Below are positions 23,366-31,049 of a DNA stretch of 33,569 nucleotides, piece by piece. Each line of letters opens with the position of its first letter. Positions within the stretch are counted from its first letter, which is position 1. Position numbers and translations under genes: made by a program. The notes below the pieces were generated by a model. It ran no database searches, was not told the DNA's origin, and worked only from the letters and a program-made list of their open reading frames with translations. The DNA comes from a virus. The stretch lies in the IMG/VR virus record IMGVR_UViG_3300044678_002246, positions 1-33,569 of that record; one strand, 5' to 3'.

Positions 23366-24333
23366 GTGGTCTTCTTCCGCAGTTGACAGTCCCAAAATTC
23401 GGCTGGCTCCCGAAAATCAGATACGTGCAAGTCGCAACCCATAGTCGATGCAACGCTGATTGCGTGTTCTGCCCGTATTCTGAATCGGAACACTTTAAGC
23501 ATCCTGGCATGATGAAGGATGATACATGGCATCGCATCCTCGCAAACCTCAGACCATGGACAGACTCGCTGATAAAGTTCTGTCCATACCTGATGCAGGA
23601 GCCACTGATCGATAAATCGATCTTCGCGAAGATTGAGGACATCTACCGATGCTTTCCGAATATCGCCGTTGAGGTCTCGACGAACGGCGCGGCATTGACT
23701 GAGACGACTGCTGAAAAGTTGTTCGCAAACTTCAAGGGCAGGAAGCACGAGATCTGGGTCAGCCATCACGGAATCAACGAAGAGACGCTGCACCACATCA
23801 TGCAGATCGACTATCAGAAGTCGACAGAGAATCTGATTCGGCTGCTGAAGATGTCGGACGGAAGATTCAAGATCCGTATCCGTGGCGCTGGGCGATCAAA
23901 GGCTGTCGATAAGATCTATTTTACTAACCAGCAATACGTTGACTACTGGGAGGAAATGTTCAACAAGCACTCGATCAACAGAAAGAATGTGTCCGTTGAT
24001 TCGTTTGAGTTTCATGATCGCGCCGGAACTCTCTTTCGCGAAGACCGTGGAGCCTGTGACTTAAACAAAGGCAAGGTCCGCGACATTGGACCGGGGCACG
24101 AGAAGTTTCACTGTTCAAGAATCGACGAGTGGGTTCACTTTATGCATGATGGATCGATGCGGTTGTGCTGCATGGACTATCACAACGAAGTTAAGCTGCC
24201 AAACATAAACGACATAGGCCTGCTTGATTACTTCCACTCCTCTGAGTATCGCGAACTTGTCATGAAGGTTCGGGGAGACATCGAATCAGAAGAGAACTTT
24301 ATTTGCAAAAGATGCACGAGCCCAGGGGGTTAA
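23362..24333 (+). CDS. Radical SAM enzyme with SPASM-like C-terminal cysteines (323 aa)
   Basis: Cys30, Cys34 and Cys37 form CNADCVFC, the CX3CX2C site that holds the [4Fe-4S] cluster for SAM cleavage. The N-terminal strand (RYVQVATHSRC) and VEVSTNGA (104-111) are the standard barrel motifs. The C-terminal part has Cys232, Cys251, the pair Cys269-Cys270 and CKRC (315-318), with HDGSMRLCC between, matching a SPASM/twitch auxiliary cluster domain. Known members modify peptides or sugars (for example epimerise or dehydrogenate). In a glycosyltransferase cassette a sugar or glycopeptide substrate is likely, but not shown. Start overlaps the methyltransferase stop (ATGA). Confidence 0.9.
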   Translation: MSGLLPQLTVPKFGWLPKIRYVQVATHSRCNADCVFCPYSESEHFKHPGMMKDDTWHRILANLRPWTDSLIKFCPYLMQEPLIDKSIFAKIEDIYRCFPNIAVEVSTNGAALTETTAEKLFANFKGRKHEIWVSHHGINEETLHHIMQIDYQKSTENLIRLLKMSDGRFKIRIRGAGRSKAVDKIYFTNQQYVDYWEEMFNKHSINRKNVSVDSFEFHDRAGTLFREDRGACDLNKGKVRDIGPGHEKFHCSRIDEWVHFMHDGSMRLCCMDYHNEVKLPNINDIGLLDYFHSSEYRELVMKVRGDIESEENFICKRCTSPGG

Positions 24334-24335
24334 TC

Positions 24336-25340
24336 ATGGCAGTTAAGTTTCCCGGAAAAGATCACAACAAGAAGCTGAATGGCGGCGCTCCTGCTGGTTG
24401 GGTAATAAAGACTCCGAAGATTCTTCAGCATGAACTGACATCCTCCCCGGCTTCTTTAGTTGGGATTATCTCGACGTGGTTCGATAGCGACATCATCGAA
24501 GCGAACGTCAAGAATTGTTTTAAGCAGGGGTTCGACAGAGTCCTGATACTCGACAATGCTTCTCACGACAAATCAGTGTCTCGGGCAGTCGCTTGCGGCG
24601 CTCAAGTCGGAGAGGTTTACGAAACGGCATTTTACGACGATGATCTTCGCATCGCTAAAGAGAACGATATTGCCAAGACCGCTGTAGAGTCGTCTTCCGG
24701 CGATCTATGGGTTGTTTCGCTTGATGCTGATGAGTTTCTGCATGGATTTGAAGGTTTGACCGTCAAGGAGTCTCTCTGTTCTCTTCCGCAGCAAGTGCGA
24801 ATAATTGGATCCCATGCAGTTGACCTGTATCCGGAATCTCCGGATGCGTACAAAATTGGAGAACATCCGGGAATCTGCATGCCAAACGGATGTTTACGAA
24901 AGGGGGTATTTTGTCCGAATCTGCACTGGAAACATGTTGCGATTCGATACTCAAATGGATTGTTTGACATTGCCCAGACTCGAGGAAACCACATTCCCTC
25001 CGTTTCAAGAGTGAGCCATGCTCCATCTGAGTCGTGCTTTTCTCTTCCGATTATTCACGCACCATTCCGACGATACGAAGACTCAAAGGCGAGGCTCAAG
25101 CGTCTCTGTGGAAAAGACAAGTCGCTTGGCAATAAACCAAGATCGGCAGGCGACGACCAAGTCACAGGGAACATGGGCGCGATCAAAAGATGGAATTGCC
25201 TCGAAGACGTTTACGCTGGACGATGGGACAGGGTTGAGATCCCGCATTGCAGAATGCTGTACGGTCGCGAAGTGACGGGCATTTGCTTGTATCCGTGGAA
25301 GAACTTCTTCAAAGATCTGACGCTGGAATCAATCCTATGA
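24336..25340 (+). CDS. Glycosyltransferase, GT2/GT92-like (334 aa)
   Basis: AGGGGG at 24324-24329 precedes ATG 24336. VGIISTWFDSDIIEANVKNC followed by RVLILDNASHD is the pattern of family-2-like enzymes that scan for a shifted residue and then bind UDP. The acidic motif is SLDADEF (128-134). The C-terminal third is basic (FRRYEDSKARLKRL) with cysteines and probably binds the acceptor. It is the longest single-domain transferase of the cassette. Donor sugar unknown. Confidence 0.82.
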   Translation: MAVKFPGKDHNKKLNGGAPAGWVIKTPKILQHELTSSPASLVGIISTWFDSDIIEANVKNCFKQGFDRVLILDNASHDKSVSRAVACGAQVGEVYETAFYDDDLRIAKENDIAKTAVESSSGDLWVVSLDADEFLHGFEGLTVKESLCSLPQQVRIIGSHAVDLYPESPDAYKIGEHPGICMPNGCLRKGVFCPNLHWKHVAIRYSNGLFDIAQTRGNHIPSVSRVSHAPSESCFSLPIIHAPFRRYEDSKARLKRLCGKDKSLGNKPRSAGDDQVTGNMGAIKRWNCLEDVYAGRWDRVEIPHCRMLYGREVTGICLYPWKNFFKDLTLESIL

Positions 25341-26080
25341 CAGCAATCAAGCCCCGAGGCATCACCGTCTGCGTCGACTACGCCGACATCCTCGCTCTGA
25401 CGCTCCCGTACAACCGGGAGTTCTTCAGCGAGTTCATGGTGGTCACGACGGTCAAGGATCATCAGACAATCCACCTCGCGCAGGAGAACGACTGTCATGT
25501 GCATCTCAGCGATGCTTTTTACGCTCGGGGCGCTGCGTTCAATAAGTTTGCAGCGATGGAAGAAGGGCTTGACGTTTTCGGTCGGCACGACTGGATGTGC
25601 ATCATTGATGCTGACATCGTCATCCCGAAGAACAAACTCGCCTGGGTGCCGAAGATCGGAAAGATCTACACGCCGCATCGCAGGATTCTGCACCAGATCC
25701 CGACGGAGATCCCGGAACATCGCCTATGGAGACAGTCGAAGAGAGCGATGAACAACGAAGAATTCGCAGGCTACTTCCAGTTGTTCCATGCGAGCGATCC
25801 AGTCCTCCAGAAGACTCCGTGGCATGAGACGGATTGGACGTGGGCAGGCGGCGCTGACTCGTTCTTCCATCAGAAGTGGTCAGAGTCGAATAAGGTTCGC
25901 CCACCGTTCGAGGTTCTGCATCTCGGTCCTCCGTTTATCAACTGGTGCGGACGAGTCACTCCGTTTGCAGACGGAACGACACCTGAGAAGGCGATGCTTC
26001 GTAACGAACATCGGATGATGCTGCTGAAGAATCGCCGTGAGAACAAACAGGACCGATACAAAGCGGAGAAGTTGAAGTGA
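25337..26080 (+). CDS. GT-A type glycosyltransferase-like protein (247 aa)
   Basis: ATG 25337 is in an ATGA overlap. The core is ITVCVDYADILALTLPYN, FMVVTTVKDHQT and then CIIDADIVIPKN with DAD at residues 91-93. Conserved-looking residues follow: YFQLFHASDP and WAGGADSFFHQKWSES, then VLHLGPPFINWCGR. These fit the fold of small GT-A enzymes that use a DxD motif. The C-terminus is basic. No closer relative in this window is evident. Confidence 0.75.
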   Translation: MTAIKPRGITVCVDYADILALTLPYNREFFSEFMVVTTVKDHQTIHLAQENDCHVHLSDAFYARGAAFNKFAAMEEGLDVFGRHDWMCIIDADIVIPKNKLAWVPKIGKIYTPHRRILHQIPTEIPEHRLWRQSKRAMNNEEFAGYFQLFHASDPVLQKTPWHETDWTWAGGADSFFHQKWSESNKVRPPFEVLHLGPPFINWCGRVTPFADGTTPEKAMLRNEHRMMLLKNRRENKQDRYKAEKLK

Positions 26081-26886
26081 GAATCTCCGTCGGGATACTG
26101 TCCGCGCCAAGGCCGGAGCCCACGCTCAAAAAATGCTCGCACGCAATCGCTGAGTCTGGCTTTCCTCTCATCCATCACGCGACGGAATCAGACAGCAGGC
26201 ATTTTCTGTCGCCCTGTGAGTTCGAGCGATCACCGACGGGATCTCTGGGCAACTTCCAGAACTGGCTGCAGACTGCCAGGGATCTGCTGACGATGGATCA
26301 CGACGCGATCCTGATCGCCGAGGACGATGCGTTGTTCTGCCGGGACGTGCATGCACTTCTGCAGCGGGATCTCTGGCCTGCGGCTGACTGTGGCTGCGTG
26401 TCGCTGTATTGTCCTGCGATGTCGCATTACAGGCAGAGTTCTTCGGGACTGCACAGAACGCGGATTGCCCGTGCGGAGCCGATGACGAACAGAACGAATC
26501 TCGTCGGTGCGCTGGCTCTTGTGTTTCCTGCGTCGGTGCTGAGAGAACTGGTTTACCACGACTCGATTAGCCAGTGGGGAGGATCTCACATGCAGGCGAG
26601 TAATCCTAAGACAAAGCCATACGAGCGGAAGGCAGTCGACACATGGATTGGCAGAACTCTGATTTCAATGGGTCGATCGATCTGGCATTATTCCCCGAGC
26701 CTCGTGCAGCATTACGTTCCGAATCCGAAAATTGCAAATTCGTCGCTTGGGCATGGAATGGCGATTGGAAACCGCCAGTCGCGATCGTGGGCTGGAAATT
26801 CAAAACGGAGTGTGCTGGAGATGATTCCGGCCAACAAGGAAAAGTTTGATGTCGCAAGTTCCGGTGTACCTGAACATCAGGTCTGA
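26077..26886 (+). CDS. Glycosyltransferase related to the first GT domain of the 861-aa fusion (269 aa)
   Basis: GTG 26077 overlaps the previous stop (GTGA). The order SAPRPEPTLKKCSHAI, GNFQNWLQTARDLL, ILIAEDDALF (78-87), LWPAADCGCVSLY, then SHY and, near the end, HYVPNPKIANSSLGHG follows the fusion protein's AAPR..TLAKCLHSI, GCFHNWLHSAK, ILCVQDDSLF, LWPSDDTGIVSLY, SHY. This is clear homology within one cassette, implying an internal duplication or two uses of one family. The 3' end overlaps the next gene by 38 bases. Confidence 0.82.
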   Translation: MRISVGILSAPRPEPTLKKCSHAIAESGFPLIHHATESDSRHFLSPCEFERSPTGSLGNFQNWLQTARDLLTMDHDAILIAEDDALFCRDVHALLQRDLWPAADCGCVSLYCPAMSHYRQSSSGLHRTRIARAEPMTNRTNLVGALALVFPASVLRELVYHDSISQWGGSHMQASNPKTKPYERKAVDTWIGRTLISMGRSIWHYSPSLVQHYVPNPKIANSSLGHGMAIGNRQSRSWAGNSKRSVLEMIPANKEKFDVASSGVPEHQV

Positions 26887-27565
26887 ATATGCAGAAGCGG
26901 ATAGTTCGAGGTATCGGTTTTCGCTGACTGAGAACATTCTGATCCCAAGCCTGAAGAATCAGGTTGCCCGAGGCGCGATCATCTTCCTGCAGCAGTCTCC
27001 GATGGATCCGTATTTCAAGCGGCGGGAGAAAGCATTTCGATCCATCACGGATAAAGTGATCCCGATGCACGAGAAGGAAGGCATGGAACTGCCGGCTCGC
27101 GTCGAGGCGACGATTGGCGACGACGACTTTCTTGGGCCGGAGTTTGTCCAAAAGATGCGGATGGGCTTTGTGCCAGAGCGCGGAAACGTCCAGATGTTTA
27201 TGCCGCACGGTTACATTTTCTTCGAGGGAGCCCTGCATCCTTGGCGAAACAAGGACGATTTCATTGAGATCACGCAGTACGGCAACCCGAGTTCTTCGGT
27301 GGTTCGGCACGAGGGATTCAGGATTGCGGACACTCCGCAATGGATTTACTGCAGGCATCAGATGAATTTTAACCCGCTTTCGGCTTCAGAAGTTAATGCT
27401 CCTGAGATAAAACTGGCTGCGTGGAAGGGTTGGCAACAGAATATCGTGGTTCGATATTGCCAAACCCAAGTGCTGACGGCGACAGCAAATGGTTGTACTT
27501 TGGAGCCAACTCGATCCAAGGCGATGATGTACGCTAAAGGTTCTGCTCGTAGTCGAAGGAAATAA
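26849..27565 (+). CDS. Putative rhamnosyltransferase-like enzyme (238 aa)
   Basis: ATG 26849 follows AAGGA at 26836-26840. A TTG one codon earlier is less likely. The protein has YLNIRSEYAEADSSRYRFSL, then FLQQSP, an acidic ATIGDDDFLG (87-96), a GYIFFEGALHPW segment and IYCRHQM. It tracks the second domain of the 861-aa fusion (IRTSFRDP..YRWNV, RVDDDDML, WSEGVSHRW, WIRHHG). The family resembles putative rhamnosyltransferases, with the name from similarity only. It is the last enzyme of the cassette. Confidence 0.75.
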   Translation: MSQVPVYLNIRSEYAEADSSRYRFSLTENILIPSLKNQVARGAIIFLQQSPMDPYFKRREKAFRSITDKVIPMHEKEGMELPARVEATIGDDDFLGPEFVQKMRMGFVPERGNVQMFMPHGYIFFEGALHPWRNKDDFIEITQYGNPSSSVVRHEGFRIADTPQWIYCRHQMNFNPLSASEVNAPEIKLAAWKGWQQNIVVRYCQTQVLTATANGCTLEPTRSKAMMYAKGSARSRRK

Positions 27566-27567
27566 TC

Positions 27568-27840
27568 ATGGAATATCTGATTTGCTGGTTAGCGACGTTT
27601 GGGTTTTCATTTACCTTCGCGTTGACCCATGGTCCGCTGGGCCTGTTCAAGGCGATTCGCGAGAAGGCAAAGTCTCGCTTCGGCGAAAAACACTGGGTGA
27701 CAATCGGAGTTGGCTGTCCGGTCTGTGCTTCGTTCTGGATTGCAATTCCGTTCACTATAGCCTCAGATAATGGAGGCATCCTGATGTGGGCGTCAGCGTT
27801 GGGTTTCACCTGCGCTGTGACAAGCATCAGTCCCGATTAA
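27568..27840 (+). CDS. Small membrane protein, DUF1360-like (90 aa)
   Basis: Two hydrophobic segments (YLICWLATFGFSFTFAL and FWIAIPFTIAS) plus a third near the end (MWASALGFTCAVTSI) flank a central VGCPVCASFW with CxxC at residues 50-53. Small phage and bacterial membrane proteins with a C-P-x-C-xx-FW core of this kind are common (DUF1360 type). The call is from this pattern. It is placed two bases after the last transferase, so it belongs to the same transcript and may anchor the cassette enzymes or serve the lysis module. Confidence 0.65.
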   Translation: MEYLICWLATFGFSFTFALTHGPLGLFKAIREKAKSRFGEKHWVTIGVGCPVCASFWIAIPFTIASDNGGILMWASALGFTCAVTSISPD

Positions 27841-27842
27841 GT

Positions 27843-27903
27843 CCACTGCCCGAGCCATCGTGTGATTCCTTCGCACTTCGATGGAGACGCCCTCGGGCAG
27901 TGG
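27843..27903 (+). repeat. 61-nt structured hairpin with a perfect 12-bp outer stem
   Basis: CCACTGCCCGAG (27843-27854) is the exact inverse of CTCGGGCAGTGG (27892-27903). Directly inside, CCATCG (27855-27860) pairs with CGATGG (27879-27884), leaving AGACGCC (27885-27891) as a bulge. The apex GTGTG/CGCAC adds a few pairs. No T-tract follows on the + strand, so it is not a standard intrinsic terminator. It lies between the sugar and lysis modules, in the only sizeable gap there. Confidence 0.8.
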
Positions 27904-27925
27904 CAACTTTACCTTGGAGATAAAC

Positions 27926-28129
27926 ATGAAAAATGCAAGCTGGAAAACAACCGCCGCTGGTATCGTCGCGGCGCTGAGTATTTTGCTTCATCAGGCAAAT
28001 GCATATTTGGATACAGATCCGCAGACAGTGTTTGATCTGACTCAGGTCATTGCTGCTTTTGGGATGCTGTGGATGGGAATTTCTGCTCGGGACAACAACG
28101 TCACGAGCGAACAGGCAAAGGCCAAGTAG
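27926..28129 (+). CDS. Small holin-like membrane protein (67 aa)
   Basis: ATG 27926 has TTGGAGA at 27914-27920. The protein begins MKNASWKTTAAGIVAALSIL, with one hydrophobic helix, then LTQVIAAFGMLWMGISARDN, a second one, and ends NNVTSEQAKAK. The TTxAGI...ARDNNVTSE frame is typical of small phage membrane proteins placed beside lysis genes. Two membrane helices and small size suit a holin. It is called holin-like on topology only. Confidence 0.6.
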   Translation: MKNASWKTTAAGIVAALSILLHQANAYLDTDPQTVFDLTQVIAAFGMLWMGISARDNNVTSEQAKAK

Positions 28130-28153
28130 TTTTACAGTTCAGAAAGGCGTCTC

Positions 28154-28510
28154 ATGAACAATTTGAACAAGCAGGCTCGGCTTGCTGCGGATCGCGTCGA
28201 TCCGTCAGTCGGGTTCGATCCAATCACAATCCTTACGATTATCACTCAGGTTCTTCCTTTTCTGGCGTCGTGCTGGAATCGGAACGACTCTCCGGATCCG
28301 GCGGAATCGCGGAAGAAACTGCAGGCTTACGCGGACAAGAATCCGCAGGCACTACTGAAGCGAACTGCGCGTCGTGTGCGGTCTGAGTCCGACGAGAAAA
28401 TGACGAAACTGGAATCCTTCGATATCGCCAGGGCGATTATTGAGCAGGCATTGTCTGCAGACGACGAGACGGTCGCAGCCTGTTGCGCGGAAGCACCGGA
28501 GGGGCTATGA
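28154..28510 (+). CDS. Hypothetical protein with one possible membrane segment (118 aa)
   Basis: ATG 28154 follows GAAAGGCG. The hydrophobic stretch ITILTIITQVLPFLASCW spans residues 24-41. The rest is charged and helical (SRKKLQAYADKN, KRTARRVRSESDEK, FDIARAIIEQALS). The end AACCAEAPEGL includes the stop overlap with the next ATG (ATGA at 28507-28510). Such small proteins beside holins often have lysis-related or assembly roles, but none can be named here. Confidence 0.55.
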   Translation: MNNLNKQARLAADRVDPSVGFDPITILTIITQVLPFLASCWNRNDSPDPAESRKKLQAYADKNPQALLKRTARRVRSESDEKMTKLESFDIARAIIEQALSADDETVAACCAEAPEGL

Positions 28511-29382
28511 AAGAGTTGATTTTATTCCTGAGTGTCTGCCTTGGTGCGATATTGGCGGCGATTCAGGACGACCCGACGGTTCAGAAACCTGCTCCGGACA
28601 AAATTGATCTGGAGCCACAGATTATCTTCCCGACGATCCCGGTACTCGACGAGGGAAATGTTCCGGAAGAAGATCTCCCTGTTCCTCCTCCGCGCCCGAA
28701 ACGCGGACCGGAGTTCGTCTCGAAGCTGAACGAAGAGACGTGGCTTGTCATCGAGTCACCCGGGCCGCTAATGATCTTCGACTTCCCGGAGGGTTTGGTC
28801 GAGATCGATTCGGACGACGGCGCGAGACCGATGAAGGTCAAGGGAAAGTTCGCTGACGGGACTGGTAAAGTCGAGACTCGCACGTTCACGAGCAAACACC
28901 TTTACTTTGTAAATGCGGTGAAGGCCGGTCAGATGGAGATGCTGATCATCCCCGAGGGAGCGATCAGTAAGACTCAGTCCCAGCGACACAAGATTGTCGT
29001 CATGGGGCAGGGTCCGATTCCTCCTCCAGATCCGGAGCCCGAGCCTGACCCTGACCCGGATCCAATGCCAGTTCCGACCGGGAACGTAGTGATCTCGATT
29101 GTCGAGGATGTTCAGAACAGGAAGCCTGACACGGCGATTCTGTTGAATGCCATGGCGAGTTGGAACTCTCTGAAAGACGCTGGTAACGACTGGCGTCTTT
29201 ATGACGTTGCGACCAGCGAGCCAAAGGGAAAGCAGGCAGTCGAAGATGCGAAGTCTGCTGAACTTCCGGCGATGATCATTCGCGACAAGGAGACCGACAA
29301 GATCCTGCGAGTGATTCCGTTGCCGAAAGATTTCGACTCGCTGAAAAGAATTCTTTCTGAACTGGGGGTGAAAGGTGTCTGA
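28507..29382 (+). CDS. Secreted protein with Pro-rich linker and possible thioredoxin-fold end (291 aa)
   Basis: Residues 1-19 (MKELILFLSVCLGAILAAI) look like a signal peptide or anchor. A beta-rich domain follows (PEFVSKLNEETWLVIESPG) up to a Pro/Asp linker (PPPDPEPEPDPDPDPMPVP, about 173-191). The last ~100 residues (NVVISIVED, ALKx-like helix with WRLYDV, ELPAMIIRDKETDKILRVIP, DFDSLKRIL) recall a thioredoxin fold with its cis-Pro strand but without CxxC. It may be a structural or docking thioredoxin-like domain. ATG 28507 lies in an ATGA overlap. Confidence 0.6.
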   Translation: MKELILFLSVCLGAILAAIQDDPTVQKPAPDKIDLEPQIIFPTIPVLDEGNVPEEDLPVPPPRPKRGPEFVSKLNEETWLVIESPGPLMIFDFPEGLVEIDSDDGARPMKVKGKFADGTGKVETRTFTSKHLYFVNAVKAGQMEMLIIPEGAISKTQSQRHKIVVMGQGPIPPPDPEPEPDPDPDPMPVPTGNVVISIVEDVQNRKPDTAILLNAMASWNSLKDAGNDWRLYDVATSEPKGKQAVEDAKSAELPAMIIRDKETDKILRVIPLPKDFDSLKRILSELGVKGV

Positions 29383-30181
29383 GGAAATCGAACAGATCAT
29401 TGATGAGACTGGCGAGACTCGCCGACTCGGATCTCTGGCTCCTCCGGAGGGATTCGTTTCGGCGTTCAACACGTTTGAGCAGGAACATCCGGTCTGGGAT
29501 GACGCTGACATTAAACGGGTGATTCTGGATGCGAACAGAACTCCGCGCCGGACAGTGTTTACCAAGGAGTGGATTCAGAGCCAGGGCAACTTCGGCTCCT
29601 GCAACGGATACGCTGGCGCTGGTGCCTTGTCAAAGGCCAGATACCTGCGAGGCATTCAGGACAAGCTGAAACTTTCCGGAGCTTTCATCTACTCGCTCAT
29701 TAACGGTGGGCAGGATAACGGGTCTGCTTTGGAAAGCGGCCTGAAGGTCATTGGAACTCACGGGGCTCCTCCAGAGTCATTGGTTCCGTGGAACATGATT
29801 TACCCCAAGCAACAGCCTTCAAACGCCAAGGCGGAAGCCCTGAAGCATCGTGGGCTGAAGTGCTACGCTGTGCAGACGAAACAGGGATTTCGGACGGCTT
29901 TGGCCGCTGGGTTTCCTGTGATCGTTGCTGTTCACGCCGGACGCAATTTCCAGAAAGTGAATGCCCAGGGAATTGCCTCGGCGGATTCCGGCGGCGGCAA
30001 CCATGCGATCCACTGCGACGACATCAGGATCGTTGGCGGGCAGGAAGTTTACGACTCCTGCAATTCGTGGGGCGTGACTTACGGCGATCAGGGTCGGGCT
30101 TTGCTGACGTGGGATTCGTTTGCGCAGACTTTTGGAAGACATCGGTTTTATGCCGTCGCTAGCACCCTTGAGGGGGAGTAG
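29375..30181 (+). CDS. Papain-family (C1-type) cysteine peptidase (268 aa)
   Basis: The catalytic set is in order: Gln70 (oxyanion), Cys76 in NFGSCNGYAG, His210 in GGGNHAIHC and Asn230 in SCNSWG, which is the papain Q-C-H-N layout. The segment SCNGYA replaces the usual SCWAF. The N-terminus (EEIEQIIDETGETRRL) may be a short pro-region. No signal peptide is visible, so release would need a holin or a virion. GTG 29375 overlaps the previous stop by 8 bases. In a phage lysis-like block it could act as an endolysin-type enzyme against a protein-containing wall, or process virion or host proteins. Confidence 0.88.
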   Translation: MSEEIEQIIDETGETRRLGSLAPPEGFVSAFNTFEQEHPVWDDADIKRVILDANRTPRRTVFTKEWIQSQGNFGSCNGYAGAGALSKARYLRGIQDKLKLSGAFIYSLINGGQDNGSALESGLKVIGTHGAPPESLVPWNMIYPKQQPSNAKAEALKHRGLKCYAVQTKQGFRTALAAGFPVIVAVHAGRNFQKVNAQGIASADSGGGNHAIHCDDIRIVGGQEVYDSCNSWGVTYGDQGRALLTWDSFAQTFGRHRFYAVASTLEGE

Positions 30182-30183
30182 TC

Positions 30184-30780
30184 ATGCAAAACGTCGTCTT
30201 TCTGCTTCTGTGCTGTCTTTCCGGGCCTCCGGAGATCTTCTCGGCGACCGGCGTTTACGCTGAAAAACCGAAAGCGACTCAGGATCCGTATCTCATCATG
30301 TTCACAGCAGACTGGTGCGGGCCATGTCGGGCATGGAAGAATTCCGGGAAGAAGAAGCAGATCGAGGAAGCCGGCGTTTCTGTGACGCTCGTTGACATCG
30401 ACAGGAATCCAGAGTACCGGATCGCCGGAGGACCGCTTCCAGCAGTGGAGCTGTTCCCGACGTTCTGGTTAATGGTCCCGCCCAATCAGAAGCCAGTGAA
30501 GGTCTGGGTTGGCACAGTTTCGCACACAGATGTGCGGGCGAATTTGCGGATCAGGAGATCAAAAGATGACCTGGACAAATGGGTTCGCAGCAATTACACC
30601 GAGCGAACCACGTTAAAGATGGGCATGGAAAAGAATGCGGACGTGTATATTCATCTCACGGATGGGACCGGCGGGACGCACGTTTTCACAAAAGAGCAGG
30701 TTTCTGGGCTGGATTTATGGGTTGCTTTGGCACTTCATGACGCTTTGCATTCCGCAAAGATCAGTCCGTTTGTAGACTGA
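30184..30780 (+). CDS. Secreted thioredoxin-like protein (198 aa)
   Basis: The redox motif WCGPC (residues 44-48) follows the strand YLIMFTADWC, with VTLVDIDRNPEY, then PAVELFPTFWLM as the cis-Pro strand, and VWVGTVSHTD. The first ~20 residues (MQNVVFLLLCCLSG) are hydrophobic and likely a signal peptide, so it would act outside the cytoplasm. The last ~90 residues extend beyond the core fold. ATG 30184 is three bases after the peptidase stop. It could keep the active-site Cys of the peptidase reduced, or oxidise and reduce virion cysteines. Confidence 0.85.
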   Translation: MQNVVFLLLCCLSGPPEIFSATGVYAEKPKATQDPYLIMFTADWCGPCRAWKNSGKKKQIEEAGVSVTLVDIDRNPEYRIAGGPLPAVELFPTFWLMVPPNQKPVKVWVGTVSHTDVRANLRIRRSKDDLDKWVRSNYTERTTLKMGMEKNADVYIHLTDGTGGTHVFTKEQVSGLDLWVALALHDALHSAKISPFVD

Positions 30781-30827
30781 GTGTGCGGTTTTCCAAAAAG
30801 CCTGTTTTTGATGCCGGAACGTGAAAC

Positions 30828-31049
30828 GTGAACATATCAGCAGAAGTCATTTTGGGAGTGATCACAGCACTCGGTGCGGTCTTGAGCGGCGCGGTAGGAA
30901 AGATGTGGGTCTGGTTTACGGCTGAGTTAAGGGAGTGCAAGGACGACCGTCGAAACTTGCATGAACGAGTTGAAACAATGCACCAGAACATTGCTGAAAT
31001 CAGCACAACAGTTGGACGGCTTGAAGGCCGATTGAGTGATGACAAATGA
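30828..31049 (+). CDS. Small membrane protein with coiled-coil tail (73 aa)
   Basis: GTG 30828 is the best start in frame, though its ribosome binding site is weak. Residues 5-32 form one hydrophobic helix (VILGVITALGAVLSGAVGKM). A charged coiled coil follows (ELRECKDDRRNLHERVETM, then IAEISTTVGRLEGRL). The topology is like holin-associated or hemolysin XhlA-like proteins, although the order (membrane first) is the reverse of XhlA. The stop overlaps the start of the 31-aa gene (ATGA at 31046-31049). Confidence 0.6.
   Translation: MNISAEVILGVITALGAVLSGAVGKMWVWFTAELRECKDDRRNLHERVETMHQNIAEISTTVGRLEGRLSDDK

Noticed and set aside
30793-30811. CAAAAA/TTTTTG inverted repeat before the gene at 30828
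   Set aside because: The stem is almost all A-T and would be unstable; not enough for a terminator.
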